A stretch of 64,000 bases of DNA from Impatiens glandulifera (lineage: Eukaryota; Streptophyta; Magnoliopsida; Ericales; Balsaminaceae). The notes under the pieces are model-generated. The model did not search any database, was not told where the DNA came from, and saw nothing but the letters and a program-made list of their open reading frames with translations. Each line of letters begins with the position of its first letter. The first letter of the stretch is position 1. The stretch is taken from positions 99,723 through 163,722 of the forward strand of contig NW_025919580.1 of assembly GCF_907164915.1 (NCBI RefSeq), written 5' to 3'. Shown in pieces: positions 10,363 to 20,411 of this stretch. A program made the translations under genes and the position numbers.

Positions 10363-10795
10363 AACAAATGTGCAATTATAAAAGACATCCTAAATGTAGA
10401 TTTGGCATCGGTTACGAACCAAATAAACAAAACGAACCAAAACAACCTAACGGAATGAAACTCACAAAAGACAATCTTCCATTCATAAGATTTGTCAAGA
10501 GTTCAATAACCGAAAATGACTTAAAACCTGAAGAAGAACTTAAATATGTAAGTCCGACTGAATCGGAAAATTGGCTTCATCCTGAGAGAAGGAAAGCCAA
10601 TAGAAAACCGAACAAAACAAGCAGATCTCGGCCTCAAAGAAACTCACCACAACATAAGGCATTCTTGAGCAACGGTCAAGAAGTTAAGCCAAACATTATA
10701 AGAACAGATACCGGGAAAGTGATCCGACTTATTCAAGTCTGGATCCCAAAGAGACTAATCAACCATGGACCCAACTGAACGTGGGTACCAAAAGG
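10320..10795 (+). pseudogene. Gag-to-protease linker of element A
   Basis: Open from the slipped frame: MCNYKRHPKCRFGIGY, NGMKLTKDNLPFIRFVKSS, KVIRLIQVWIPKRLINHGPN, then a TGA and TWVPKG. The same stretch is present in F (46961-47170) and as a decayed remnant in D, and is deleted in B. It carries a Cys/His cluster (C-x8-C) and basic residues but no domain I can name. In F and A alike it ends shortly before the protease, so it is probably part of the gag-pol polyprotein. Confidence 0.7.
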
Positions 10796-11215
10796 GTGTA
10801 AATAATTCTCTTTTGCAGGTTAGAAGAAGCAACCGGTTAAAGAACTCGGAATGGTATCTGGACATTAGATGTTCAAGACATATGACCGACAAAAATGAGT
10901 TACTCACTGACATCAAGTATGAAACCGGAGCAATCATAACATTCAGCGACAACTCGAAAGGTAAAACCGTGGGCAAGGGTAAGATTGTCCATGGTAACCT
11001 ATCTATAAATAATGTATTACTAGTAGAAGAATTGCGCTTTAATTTATTGAGTATAAGTCAAATGTGCGATGTGGGTTACAAAGTTGAATTTCATAAGTAT
11101 GCATGTTTAGTTAAGAATCAGGATAATGATATTCTTCTAACCGGTAACCGAATGGGAAACATTTACAAAGTTAATTGGAAAACTGATTTTGAAAAACCTG
11201 TGTTTATGATAGCCG
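10796..11215 (+). pseudogene. Copia aspartic protease of element A, catalytic triplet mutated
   Basis: The copia protease region reads WYLDIRCSRHMTDKNELLT, then TFSDNSKGKTVGKGKI, NNVLLVEELRFNLLSISQMC. The family has W-Y-L-D-S-G-C/A-S-x-H-M-T; element F keeps DSG. Here the triplet at 10861-10869 is DIR, replacing both Ser and Gly of the active-site loop, so this copy should be unable to process its polyprotein. B has DNG at the same place. The following GAG-pre-integrase stretch runs to about 11215. Confidence 0.85.
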
Positions 11216-12590
11216 GAAATGATCCAAATTGGCTTTGGCATAAACGGCTAAACCATTTGAATTTCAAAACGATTAACTTCATATGTTCCAAGGAACTAGT
11301 TCATGGTTTTCCAAATGTTAAGTTTTCAAAAGATAAAGTATGTGTTGCATGTCAAATGGGTAAACAAATAAAATCATCTTTCAAAAGTAAAGGAAAATAT
11401 CAATCTAAACGATGTTTATAACTTTTGCATATGGATTTGTTTGGTCCGGTTAAAGTAACTAGTTTATGAGGCATGCATTATACTATGGTAGTTATCGATG
11501 ATTACTCTAAATTTATTTGGGTAACTTTTCTAGCTTCTAAAAATCAAGCAACTCCAAACCTGATCAAATTGATTTTGAGAATACAAAATGAAAAATCTAT
11601 TCGAGTAAACAAAATCAGAAGTGATAGAGGAACTTAGTTTATAAACAGCAATTTAACAACTTTTCTTGATGATTCCGGTATTAGACACGAGTTGTCCAGT
11701 GCTAGAACTCCTCAACAAAACGGCCTGGCTGAGAGAAGAAACCGAACTCTCAAGGAAGCCGCAAGGTCAATGATAGCTGATTCGGGTATTGCTCAAAATT
11801 TTTGGGCTGAAGCTATCAACACCGCATGCTACACACAAAACCGATCTTTAGTAACTAAACGCTTTTCCAAAACCTATTTTGAAATATAATACGATCAAAT
11901 TCCAAGCATACGGTATTTTCGATTTTTTGGTAGCAAATGTTTTGTTCACAATAACGGCAAGAATTACTTGACCGCTTTTGATGCTAAATCCGATGAGGGA
12001 ATAATGTTGGGATACTCAGCTGTAAGTAAAGCCTACAGAATATACAATACTAGGACTTTAACAGTTGAAGAAACCGCTCACGTTGTTTTCAATGAATCGG
12101 TTGAACGAAACACTGCACTACCCTTCGATCTTCACAACAGAATGGAAAACTTCAATATCTATTCTGATGATGAAGACGAGGTTTCGGTTTTTAGACGATT
12201 TGTCAATGACCAAGCGGTTGATGCTGAACCTCAGTCTGATCAAGCTGCTTTACCGCAGAAAGTTGACTCTTCAGTTTCTGCTGAAGAAATCGGTCGGTCT
12301 GACTCTGTTCAACCTACCGATCAGTCTAACCTTGATCAGCCAACCGAAAGCTTGATAGACACGTCTCGGATAAACCTCAGTAGGAACAAAAATTATCCTC
12401 TTGAACTAGTAATAGGTAACATAACCTCATCCGTCCGAACTAGGCAACAAAATTTGGAACACTATGAAAACTCAGCTTTCATATCACAAATTGAGCCGAA
12501 AAAGGTGGATGAAGCATTGTCAGATCCCAATTGGATATTAGCAATGCAAGAGGAATTAAACGAGTTTGAGAGAAATAAAGTCTAGTACCT
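11216..12590 (+). pseudogene. Copia integrase of element A, with stops
   Basis: N-terminal zinc domain: His at 11239 and 11254 (LWHKRLNHLN) and CVACQMGK at 11341. Catalytic core: LHMDLFGPV (first Asp, about 11430), VVIDDYSKF (second Asp, about 11487) and RTPQQNGLAERRNRTL with the Glu at about 11731. C-terminal part: AFDAKSDEGIMLGYSAVSKAYRIYN. In-frame stops at about 11419 (TAA), 11467 (TGA, GGA in B), 11635 (TAG) and 11887 (TAA, TAC in B) break it. A variable acidic stretch at about 12100-12400 joins integrase to RT. B and F share the order. Confidence 0.88.
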
Positions 12591-14029
12591 AGTCCTTAGA
12601 CCGAAAAACAAACCGGTTATAGGAACACTATGGGTATTCAGAAATAAACTCAATGAAGACGGTTTAGTTACGAGAAACAAAGCCCAGTTAGTGGCTCAAG
12701 GCTATAAACAGGAAGAAGGCATTGATTTTGAAGAATCATTTGCCCCTGTAGCTAGACTTGAGGCCATTAGAATATTTTTAGCATATGCAGCTTTCAAAAA
12801 TTTCAAAGTGTTTCAAATGGATGTTAAAAGTGCTTTTCTAAACGGTAAAATAAATGAAGAGGTATACGTTAATCAACCTCCAGGTTTCAAGAATCCAGAA
12901 CACGAAAACCATGTTTACCGGCTGAACAAAGCCCTTTACGGTTTGAAATAGGCTCCAAGAGCTTGGTACGATACATTAACACAATTCTTATTTGATCACA
13001 AATTCACAATAGGTTCAGTAGACAAAACACTTTTCAAATTTGAGAGGAAAGAACAAATATTACTCGTTTAAATTTATGTTGATGATATCATCTTCGGATC
13101 AACCGATCAAAAATTATGTGATAAGTTTTCAAAGATGATGACTGACAAATTTCAAATGAGTATGATGGGAGAACTGAGTTTCTTCCTAGGACTTCAGGTT
13201 AAGCAGATTGAGGCCGGAACCTTCATAAGCCAACCGAAGTACACAGCCGAACTATTGAAGAAATTTGGAATGGATACATGCGTTGAAGCGGCTACGCCAA
13301 TGAGTCCTTCTGTAAAACTGGACAAAGATGAGGGTGGTCAAGCCGTTGACATTACAGCATATCGAGGAATGATCGGATCATTGCTATATCTAACAGCCAG
13401 TCGACTTGACATTTTGTTTGCGGTTAGGGTATGCGGAAGATTCGAAGCCAATCCAAAGCAATCACATTATACTGCGGCCAAAAGAATCTTAAAATATCTG
13501 AAGGGAACTCAAGAAGTGGGACTTTGGTATCCAAAAGACTCAAGTTTCAATCTCATAACTACTCATACGCCGATTACGCAGGATGCAAGATTGATAGAAA
13601 GAGTACAAGTGGAACCTGTCAGTTCCTAAGTGACCGGTTAGTCACCTGGAGCAGCAAGAAACAGACCTCAGTTGCAACATCAACCGCAGAGGCAGAGTAC
13701 ATAGCAGCCGGAAGCTGCTGTGCACAACTCCTCTAGATCCAACAACAACTAAGGGACTTCGGAATAGAAGCCAAGGAATCTTCAATATTCTGTGACAACA
13801 CCAACGCGATAGCAATTACATACAATCCCGTGTTGCACTCAAGAACAAAGCACATTGATATAAGACACCATTTCATCCAGGAGCATGTTCAAGAGAAACA
13901 CATCCGGTTGGAATATGTCTCGACCGAGCAACAAGTAGCGGACATCTTCACAAAACCGCTACAGGAAGCTATGTTTTCTTACTTTCGAAATATTTTGGGA
14001 ATTACTGATGTTAAACAACTTATATCATG
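12591..14029 (+). pseudogene. Copia reverse transcriptase and RNase H of element A, with stops and a frameshift
   Basis: RT motifs: [32 protein letters not shown] (first catalytic Asp, about 12820), QPPGF, then a stop in place of the Gln of LKQAPRAW, and YVDDIIFGS (13076 onwards) with the two catalytic Asp. RNase H: DRKSTSGTCQFLSDRL, SVATSTAEAEYIAAGSCC, HSRTKHIDIRHHF, VADIFTKPL. Stops at 12583 (TGG to TAG), about 12949 (CAG to TAG), about 13069 (CAA to TAA) and about 13735 (TGG to TAG), and a frameshift near 13557, inactivate it. The catalytic YVDD itself is intact. Confidence 0.92.
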
Positions 14030-14747
14030 ATTATGCATGCATATTGCTTACATACATAACAATGAGAAACCAGAATATGTGTTCAGGGAGAAGCTTTCGC
14101 TTCTCAAACCATATTCAAATAGGCCATTGAAAATTCAAGAATGCTAACCAGGAGGAAGTCTCCGGTTATGCCCGATTACTTCATAACGTCAAATCATGTG
14201 TATACTTACTACACGGTTGAAATGACCTGGTAGAAATGGATATATTTAACCCAAAGTTGAACAAATGTTGACATGACTCAACATTTCTTCACAAACGGAG
14301 CAAAATATCCAACTACAAACCGGTCATGGAAAACCGCCTAGTACAAATGCACTCTGGTTCGGATGAAATGAACTTTTCCGGTTAACTTGGGATAACTAAC
14401 TGAGTTTTCATGCATACTTTGAGAAATGAAGCCTGTAATAAATAAAAAACAGTCTACCGCAATCGAGATGACGACATGTGTCCATCATTAAAAGAGGGAG
14501 ACTCACATCTTGTCAACAGATTTTTGTCATCATGAATATCTTAGTAATAATTAGTTTTTGCTTTTGAAATAAACATTATACACTTCAACAAGTTAAAGCC
14601 TATTAACTAATTGATGACATCATCAAGCATGCTTAACCTACTAATCTAGCCGAACCCCTGTCTATATAAACCACCCTTAAATCTTCACAAATCTTCACAA
14701 AAATCACTATTCACAAAACTGTCATAGCTCAAAACTCTCTCAAAAAC
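14030..14747 (+). promoter_or_regulatory. Spacer and promoter of acc1 (element A)
   Basis: After pol comes about 700 bases of non-coding DNA with repeated ACCGG words. A TATA box, TATATAAA at 14663-14670, lies 78 bases before the acc1 ATG; the stretch between is A/C-rich with a TCTTCACAAA repeat. The same arrangement is seen in F (TTTATATA at 42844-42851, 75 bases before its ATG at 42769), and the flanking AGCATGCTTAA and GATGACATCATCAAG words are conserved. I infer a separate promoter for acc1 rather than read-through from the LTR only. Confidence 0.6.
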
Positions 14748-15485
14748 ATGAACTCCAACTCTCTTGCAAAGAAGATTTTATTGGCTGATTTCAACTCAAT
14801 CTACCAATACGAAGACCATGAGGTTAGAGAAATGTTCTTAGCCGTTGAAAGAAGCGGGCTAAGAGGGTTTCTCGAAAACAGATTCATTCTGGACTACCTA
14901 GTAGTCGAAGAATTCTTCCAGACCGCAAAGGAAGTGCATCGAGGCATAATCGTTGCACAAGTCTACGGTCAATCATTTCTATTCAGCGAGACAGATTTCG
15001 CTGAATACTGCGGTTTGCCCACTGAAGGGGTAACCGACTTAACCTACTCTCCGGTGACCATGGAAGAAATATGTCGTTGGTTCTCCAACTCTGACATCCC
15101 GGTTAGACCCTGGGGTGCTAAAAGCCAATTCTCTCACAAGTACCAGCTTCTTTGTGAGATTCTGGGAAAGTCCATTTTGGGAAGAGAGAAAAGCTATTAC
15201 TACACCCAAAGGCTTTTCGAGATGATGATCGATGTTACGGTGGGGACACCGGTTAATTGGTCTTGGATCATCTTCAGTAAACTGAAGAAGATGCTCCTCT
15301 CCAACAAAACCGGCTATGCTCCTCAGCTAAGCGGTTTTTATGCCAGTCTGGACATTCACTCTGGACCCTTCGTAACCATTCATCCAAAGCACGTGCTCAC
15401 TAAGGAGAGAGTACAAGAGCTGGTCGACCGGTGGGAAGCAGCTAAGGCAAAAAGGAATCAAGCGGCCGAATCATCAAATGTTTAG
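14748..15485 (+). CDS. Accessory protein acc1 of element A (245 aa, intact)
   Basis: Unbroken 245-residue protein, MNSNSLAKKILLADFNSIYQ... Features: S-G-L-R-G-F-L-E-N (36-44), V-V-E-E-F-F (52-57), core QVYGQSFLFSETDFAEYCGL (71-90) followed by PTEG, a W-G-x-K-S-x-x-S-H-K-Y helix start (122-132), KSILGREKSYYYTQRLFEMM (141-160), TPVNWSWIIF (167-176) and a basic C-terminus. No signal peptide, membrane segment or nuclease motif is visible. It is paralogous to acc2 and the acc3 N-terminus. The core resembles what protein databases label plant transposon-associated or plant-mobile-type domains; this is a remembered likeness, not a search. Function unknown; intact while pol next to it is full of stops. 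Confidence 0.8.
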   Translation: MNSNSLAKKILLADFNSIYQYEDHEVREMFLAVERSGLRGFLENRFILDYLVVEEFFQTAKEVHRGIIVAQVYGQSFLFSETDFAEYCGLPTEGVTDLTYSPVTMEEICRWFSNSDIPVRPWGAKSQFSHKYQLLCEILGKSILGREKSYYYTQRLFEMMIDVTVGTPVNWSWIIFSKLKKMLLSNKTGYAPQLSGFYASLDIHSGPFVTIHPKHVLTKERVQELVDRWEAAKAKRNQAAESSNV

Positions 15486-15917
15486 CCTGTCTATCTCTCT
15501 TTCTCTTTCCCAAACCGGTAATTTTGTTGTACTACCGGTTTGGTACCACAAATTAATGAAGCTTATTTCCTTCCACTTTAGTCTAAAATCTAAAAATCAT
15601 AAATGATCAAACATTTAATGTGCCGTATCAAATCAAATCGAATCATTCTTGGAAACAGAAATCTTCATTTTCAAGAAGCATGCCTGATCCGACTTGACTA
15701 GACATGCCTCTATTCTCTTGAAAACTTACAAGCCATTAATGACCAGACACAAACGGTCAGATTTCTCAAATATATCCTCATTAATTGCATCCAACCGTTC
15801 AAGCTATAAAAAGGAATCACTCCTTCATCTTCAAAACACGTCTCCTTCACCTTTCTCTCTAAAGCTCGAAAGATCAAAAGACATTCTTTCGAACTCTCAG
15901 TTTCAATCTCCCTAAAA
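15486..15917 (+). promoter_or_regulatory. Spacer and promoter of acc2 (element A)
   Basis: Non-coding DNA with a TATA box CTATAAAAAG (box at 15805-15812) 106 bases before the acc2 ATG at 15918, followed by a C/T-rich leader (CTCCTTCACCTTTCTCTC). In F the matching gene has TTTATATA at 41650-41657, 107 bases before its ATG at 41543. The near-identical spacing supports a real core promoter. Confidence 0.6.
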
Positions 15918-16679
15918 ATGTCTGCTGAACTAAGAAACACTCTCATCGTCAACTTCGGAGATGTAGAAGAAAGTCGGTATCATGACTTCGTTTTCAAACC
16001 GCTCATAGAATCAGGGTTGCATGATTTTTTTGAAGGCTCAAACACTATCCTCGTAGAGGAAGTATGCGAGTTTTTCAACAATGGGCATATTCTAGACGAT
16101 GGTAGCATTCGGACCATCATCGACGGTCAATTTCTTCGGATTACTGAAGATCAATTTGCCACCTTCTTTTACCTTCCAACCGAAGGTTTCTATGACTTTC
16201 CAACGCCATTCTTTCCGGCTAAGGAAGACTTTCTCCAGATCTTCTCTTCTTCCATCGTACCGGTCAAGGACTACGGGAAGAAAGAAAGACTTGCTCCTCA
16301 CTACCAAATCTTTCACGACTTGATTCAGCGGTCTATCATGGGCCGAATGCCAAACCAGAACTACAACCGGGAGGCTTTCGACATCATGATAGCCATCATC
16401 CGCAACTCATCAATCAACTGGGCAACATACCTCTTCAACAACTTGAAGCTGCTCATAACCGCTCCAAGAGGAAGGACAGGTTTTGCCCCCCAAATCACTC
16501 GACTTCTGAAAGCTCTACGCAGCAACCTTGAAACCGGTGTTCCTGTTGGACCGGCCAACACCATCACTTTATCCATGCTAGATAGATGGGTATCGAGGAT
16601 TGAGGAACGGGCTCCCAACAACACCATGGACAATTGGTACGAAAGAATGGTGGAAGGGGATTGGATCGAACTAGTCTGA
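15918..16679 (+). CDS. Accessory protein acc2 of element A (253 aa, intact)
   Basis: Unbroken 253-residue paralogue of acc1: IVNFGDVEESR near the start, LIESGLHDFFEG (29-40), VEEVCEFFNN (46-55), core IIDGQFLRITEDQFATFFYL (67-86) followed by PTEG, LAPHYQIFHDLIQRSIMGR (125-143), REAFDIMIAI (151-160), SSINWATYLFNNLK (164-177), GFAPQITRLLKAL (188-200), then a Trp-rich end (DRWVSRIEER, DNWYERMVEGDW). No catalytic motif, signal or membrane segment seen. The GFAPQITR stretch is conserved in F (40990 region) and in D (FVAQLSRLLEHL), so this helix is characteristic of the family. Function unknown. Confidence 0.8.
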   Translation: MSAELRNTLIVNFGDVEESRYHDFVFKPLIESGLHDFFEGSNTILVEEVCEFFNNGHILDDGSIRTIIDGQFLRITEDQFATFFYLPTEGFYDFPTPFFPAKEDFLQIFSSSIVPVKDYGKKERLAPHYQIFHDLIQRSIMGRMPNQNYNREAFDIMIAIIRNSSINWATYLFNNLKLLITAPRGRTGFAPQITRLLKALRSNLETGVPVGPANTITLSMLDRWVSRIEERAPNNTMDNWYERMVEGDWIELV

Positions 16680-17185
16680 GTTGCTTGTCCTCTTTCCGGT
16701 TTTTGGTCATTTTGATGTACGACCAAAACCGCTTAATGTTAACTCTCCTATTTATAAAATTCTCTAATTTCAAGTCTCCGGTTTTCTTTCCATATCTTTC
16801 TTTCCGGCTTTTAAAGTCTAATAAACATAAGACTTCATGTTAAACGAAACATCCAGTTAACAACGCTTCCAGTAAAACCGGAATCTCAAGCAAAATGAAA
16901 AGTTTGAAAAACTTACCGCCCACGGTTTTACCGCACAAAAACTTACCGCCCATTGGTTTTCCGCATTTACCGCCGAAAGTTACTGCAGTAACTTTTGGAG
17001 GGAAAATTTGCGCCCAAAACACTATCAAGTGATGGTTCGTCTTCCAACCATTCGGAACCGCCCTCTATATAAGTTCAAATCAGTCCATTCGTTCATACGT
17101 TTTCTCTCTCTAAAACTTTCAGATCTTCAAAGGCATTCTAACATCCGATCACCACCGTTCTTCATCTTTTCTTTACAAATCTACC
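16680..17185 (+). promoter_or_regulatory. Spacer and promoter of acc3 with TTACCGCC repeats (element A)
   Basis: TTACCGCC occurs at 16913, 16943 and 16967, followed by a perfect 16-base palindrome AGTTACTGCAGTAACT (16978-16993), then TATATAAG at 17066-17073, 113 bases before the acc3 ATG at 17186, and a CT-rich leader. B has the same block (TTACCGCC group 24676-24740, palindrome 24746-24761, TATATAAA 24838-24845, ATG 24943). F has the inverted GGCGGTAA group at 40413-40490 and TATA at 40353-40360 but lacks the palindrome. Confidence 0.65.
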
Positions 17186-20103
17186 ATGGCTCTAGGCAAA
17201 GCACCCTTTCAATGGATGTTCCAGGTCGATTTCAACGACATCGACGAACACGCTGGAGATAAAAACAAGGTTGTGCTTCAATCTCTAAGAGATTCAGGGT
17301 TGGAGGAGTTCTTGTCTAGTCCGTTCATCGTGTATCCGACGGCGGTTATGGAGTTTCTGGCGACGGCGACGTTAACAAAGAGGAAGGTCTCCGCCACCGT
17401 CAACGGCAAAGAAGTTCTTATCACGGAGGAGTTGTTTTCTGAAGCCCTCGGTTTGCCCAACACCAGTTTGGACCTCAAAACCGACCTAACCGATGCAGAG
17501 TCTAATGCGGTCCGGTTGGTGATATCTGCTAGAGATCAAGATCTGGTGATTCACTCAAGCCGGAAGAACAAACTGAAGCCGGAGTTCAAGTGGCTATTGA
17601 ACATCATATCTCGTTCGATTTAGGGAAGAGGAGGTAACTTCGATAACCTGACAAAACTTAAGATTAAGATGATGATGGCCATTGTCCGCGGTGACAAGGT
17701 AGATTGGGGAGCTGTCATTTTCGAAGAATTTTGCCAAATGGTGATACAGAAGGATGGCCGGGTTCAGGCCTTCGCAATGCAGATCGTCAAAATCCTCAAA
17801 TTTCTTAAGTTGGAACTTGGTGAAGGTGAACCGCTCCCACCAAACAACATTCTCAACTCAGAGTCAATGAGTGAGAAGACCGACAAAGCGGTTAAGCCGA
17901 AGTCTTCCAGAACGAAGTCCTCAAAAGTGACCAGTTCTTCCGCTCCGGCTGAAGAAAGTTCAAAACAAGAAAAACCGAAGAGGAAGGCGGTTCAAGCCGA
18001 AGCCTCACAAGAAAAGAAGGGAAGGAAGAAGTCGTCTGCAAAGAAGATCTCCAGCAAACCGGCGGACTCCGAGAAAACCCTTTCCTCAGATAATCCACCG
18101 AAGAGAATCGGAGACGTTTTCCAACCCATTCCCATCAACACCGTTCGCCCCATCTCTGTTGACTCTCAATCACCAAGGCAAACCGAACCTTTGGGGAGCC
18201 ACAAAACCGAGTCAGCATCAAAGGAGGAAACAGAGGTAAGTATTAACTCTGAAAACTCCAAATCACCAAGCAAAAAGATCGATGAGGTAATAGTCGACGT
18301 AGGCTTAAACACCTCGGAAATCATTGTGGACGTAGTCCAAAATATTGCCAGGGAAACCGAAGACGATGTGTCAAGTCGTCTTAAGTCAGCTGATCAGGGT
18401 GAGATACCCGATCAAAGTGAAATTCAAACGGTCGAAGAAACGGCCAAAACCGCGAACATCACTCCTCCGGCTAAGGAGGGCAATACTGAAGAACAGGAAC
18501 CATCCGGTTCCGCAAGAAACAAGTTCACTCCAAAAGATACAACGACCCAATCGGCCCAAGATGGGACATCTGCCTCAACAATTCCACCTGAAGGGCCAGT
18601 TCAGGTTGACAAAGGAAAAAGCGTTCTGCAAACCGGCTCCCAACCCAAAATCATAACTGAAGGCAAGGTCACTTTCTCCGCAGAAGAAGAGGAGGATATG
18701 TTCAATAAACTCGTTTGGGACATGAACCGAGATGCTAGTGATCTGATATCACCATTTCTTCTGTGGGTACAGCTTCGTTGTGAGACAAAGCTGTCTGATA
18801 TGATCCCAGGAATGAGCGGTAACGAAGAATGGGAAAAACTTGTAAAATTAGAAGAAACGACCCTCAAGCTGGCAAACACCAACTTGTTCAACCCGCATTC
18901 AGCAAAACCGAGGTGATTCTTGAATACACTCGGTTACAAGCAGTAGAAGACGCATTGAAAGAAGCAGAAGGAGCAGAGTTAACTCTAATTGAAGTAAGAA
19001 TGACTGAACGGTTTCATCTAGTACGGGAAAAGATCCTTAGAAATCTTGATCGGCTCAATGCACAATGGAGAAACCAATGCAGGCACCAATTAATCAATGT
19101 CGATCTATATCAAAGCAAATCCTTCTTTGCTGCCGGGGAGACATCCAGGACAGCAGAAAACCGGGGACGAGATCCTCCTCAAACTGATAAGGCTCCGGTA
19201 CTTGAGCAGTTAAAGCATGCTGTGATCGATACGCTTGAGTCGTGCCTTGGAAACTACAACACCGCAACCGACGAGAAAATTGTAACGGCTGAAGCCAACC
19301 TATTGAATACCATCCGGGGAACCGTTCAAACCGAAATGGCCAACACTGTTCAAACCTCGATCAGATCCATGATAGATGAAGCTGTGCAAACCTCAGTCAA
19401 AACTTTGATCGCAGAATCCATTCAAACCGCAACCTCTCCCTTAGTCGACATGCTACAGGCCATGGTTGTTCAAATTGGGGAGTTGTCCAAACTCCAAGTA
19501 AGTAAAACTCAAGAGCAAATCAATTCTGACACCGAAACCGCAAAGAGACTACAAGACGAAGAAAGGGAAAGAGAATGGTCAAGGAAAGAACTTGAGGAGA
19601 AAGATCATGAGCTCGCCCAGAAGTGCAATGAGGAAGAACAGGCAGCTATTCTTGAACCTATACCGGCTCAACCCTCACACACTATGAAAACAAGAAACAA
19701 GGGCAAGAGGAAAGTGGTTGCAGAGTTGTTGAAGCGGGCAGAACAAAACAGTCAACGAATGACCGAACCAGTCGGGCTGAACGTGCAACCTCTTGATGAA
19801 GAAGAAGAAGAGGACATCGAAGAACTTAACCGGCGCAAGAAGAGGGCACTCGAAAGTTCAACGGCAACTCCAAGCTTCAGACCGACTGTTGCTCAGCCGC
19901 CTCGACAACCAAAACCAGTCGGTACCGGTTTTGGATTCGGCAAAAGGACTCCCGGCATCTCAAGTGTGTGGGCCGGACTGCAAATTGACGCTGCAAGAAG
20001 AGCCAGGGAATGGAAGGAAAGGGAGGAGGAAGAACTAAGGCGACTGGAAGAAGAACTTAAAAAGGGGGACCATCCAAGCCTTAGTCTATTTTTACTTCCT
20101 TGA
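17186..20103 (+). pseudogene. Accessory protein acc3 of element A (about 970 aa, one stop and one frameshift)
   Basis: N-terminal domain (residues 1-210) is paralogous to acc1/acc2: FQVDFNDIDEH, LQSLRDSGLEEFLSS, core VNGKEVLITEELFSEALGLP (72-91), LKPEFKWLLNIISRSI, then TAG at 17621 where F has CAG, then MMMAIVRGDKVDWGAVIFEEF. Next a long Lys/Ser/Glu-rich linker (17880-18660) and a region FLLWVQLRCETKL. A frameshift between about 18830 and 18910 leads to the C-terminal part (18829-20103 frame): a probable coiled coil (VQTSIRSMIDEAVQTSVKTL), a Glu/Arg-rich helix, and a basic end. F has its own frameshift at a different place (near 38650), so the ancestor was one long gene. It reads like a structural or chromatin/RNA-binding scaffold, but nothing proves that. 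Confidence 0.75.
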
Positions 20104-20411
20104 AAACAATTTATGTCTTATTTGGTTTCAGAACTTAGTCGTTTTATGTTTTGGATTTATCAGTATTTACACATCTCTTGAAAAACTCAAACACATGTTT
20201 TTGAAAATTTTCTCAAATATACTCAAAATAAAAGAGAGATTTTACTAAAACAGAACTTTTCAAACCGGCCATACATTACAAGTTTTGAATATTTATTCTA
20301 AATAATCAAAAAGGGAGAAATTGATAAGAAAAATTAAGTAAGTTAATTTTCAAACCGGCCATACATTACAAGTTTTGAATATTTATTCTAAATAATCAAA
20401 AAGGGAGAAAT
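20104..20411 (+). other. 3' untranslated region with duplicated polypurine tract (element A)
   Basis: Two polypurine tracts, AAAAAGGGAGAAA at 20309-20320 area and again at 20399-20410, each followed by TTGATAAGAAAAATTA(A/G)GTA. The period is 90 bases (LTR-start words at 20322 and 20412). The upstream copy therefore carries its own miniature LTR start, and only the second is followed by a full LTR. Confidence 0.85.

Noticed and set aside
14748..20103. Envelope gene
   Set aside because: Position downstream of pol is that of env-like genes in some Sireviruses, but no signal peptide, membrane segment or fusion-type motif is visible in acc1, acc2 or acc3.
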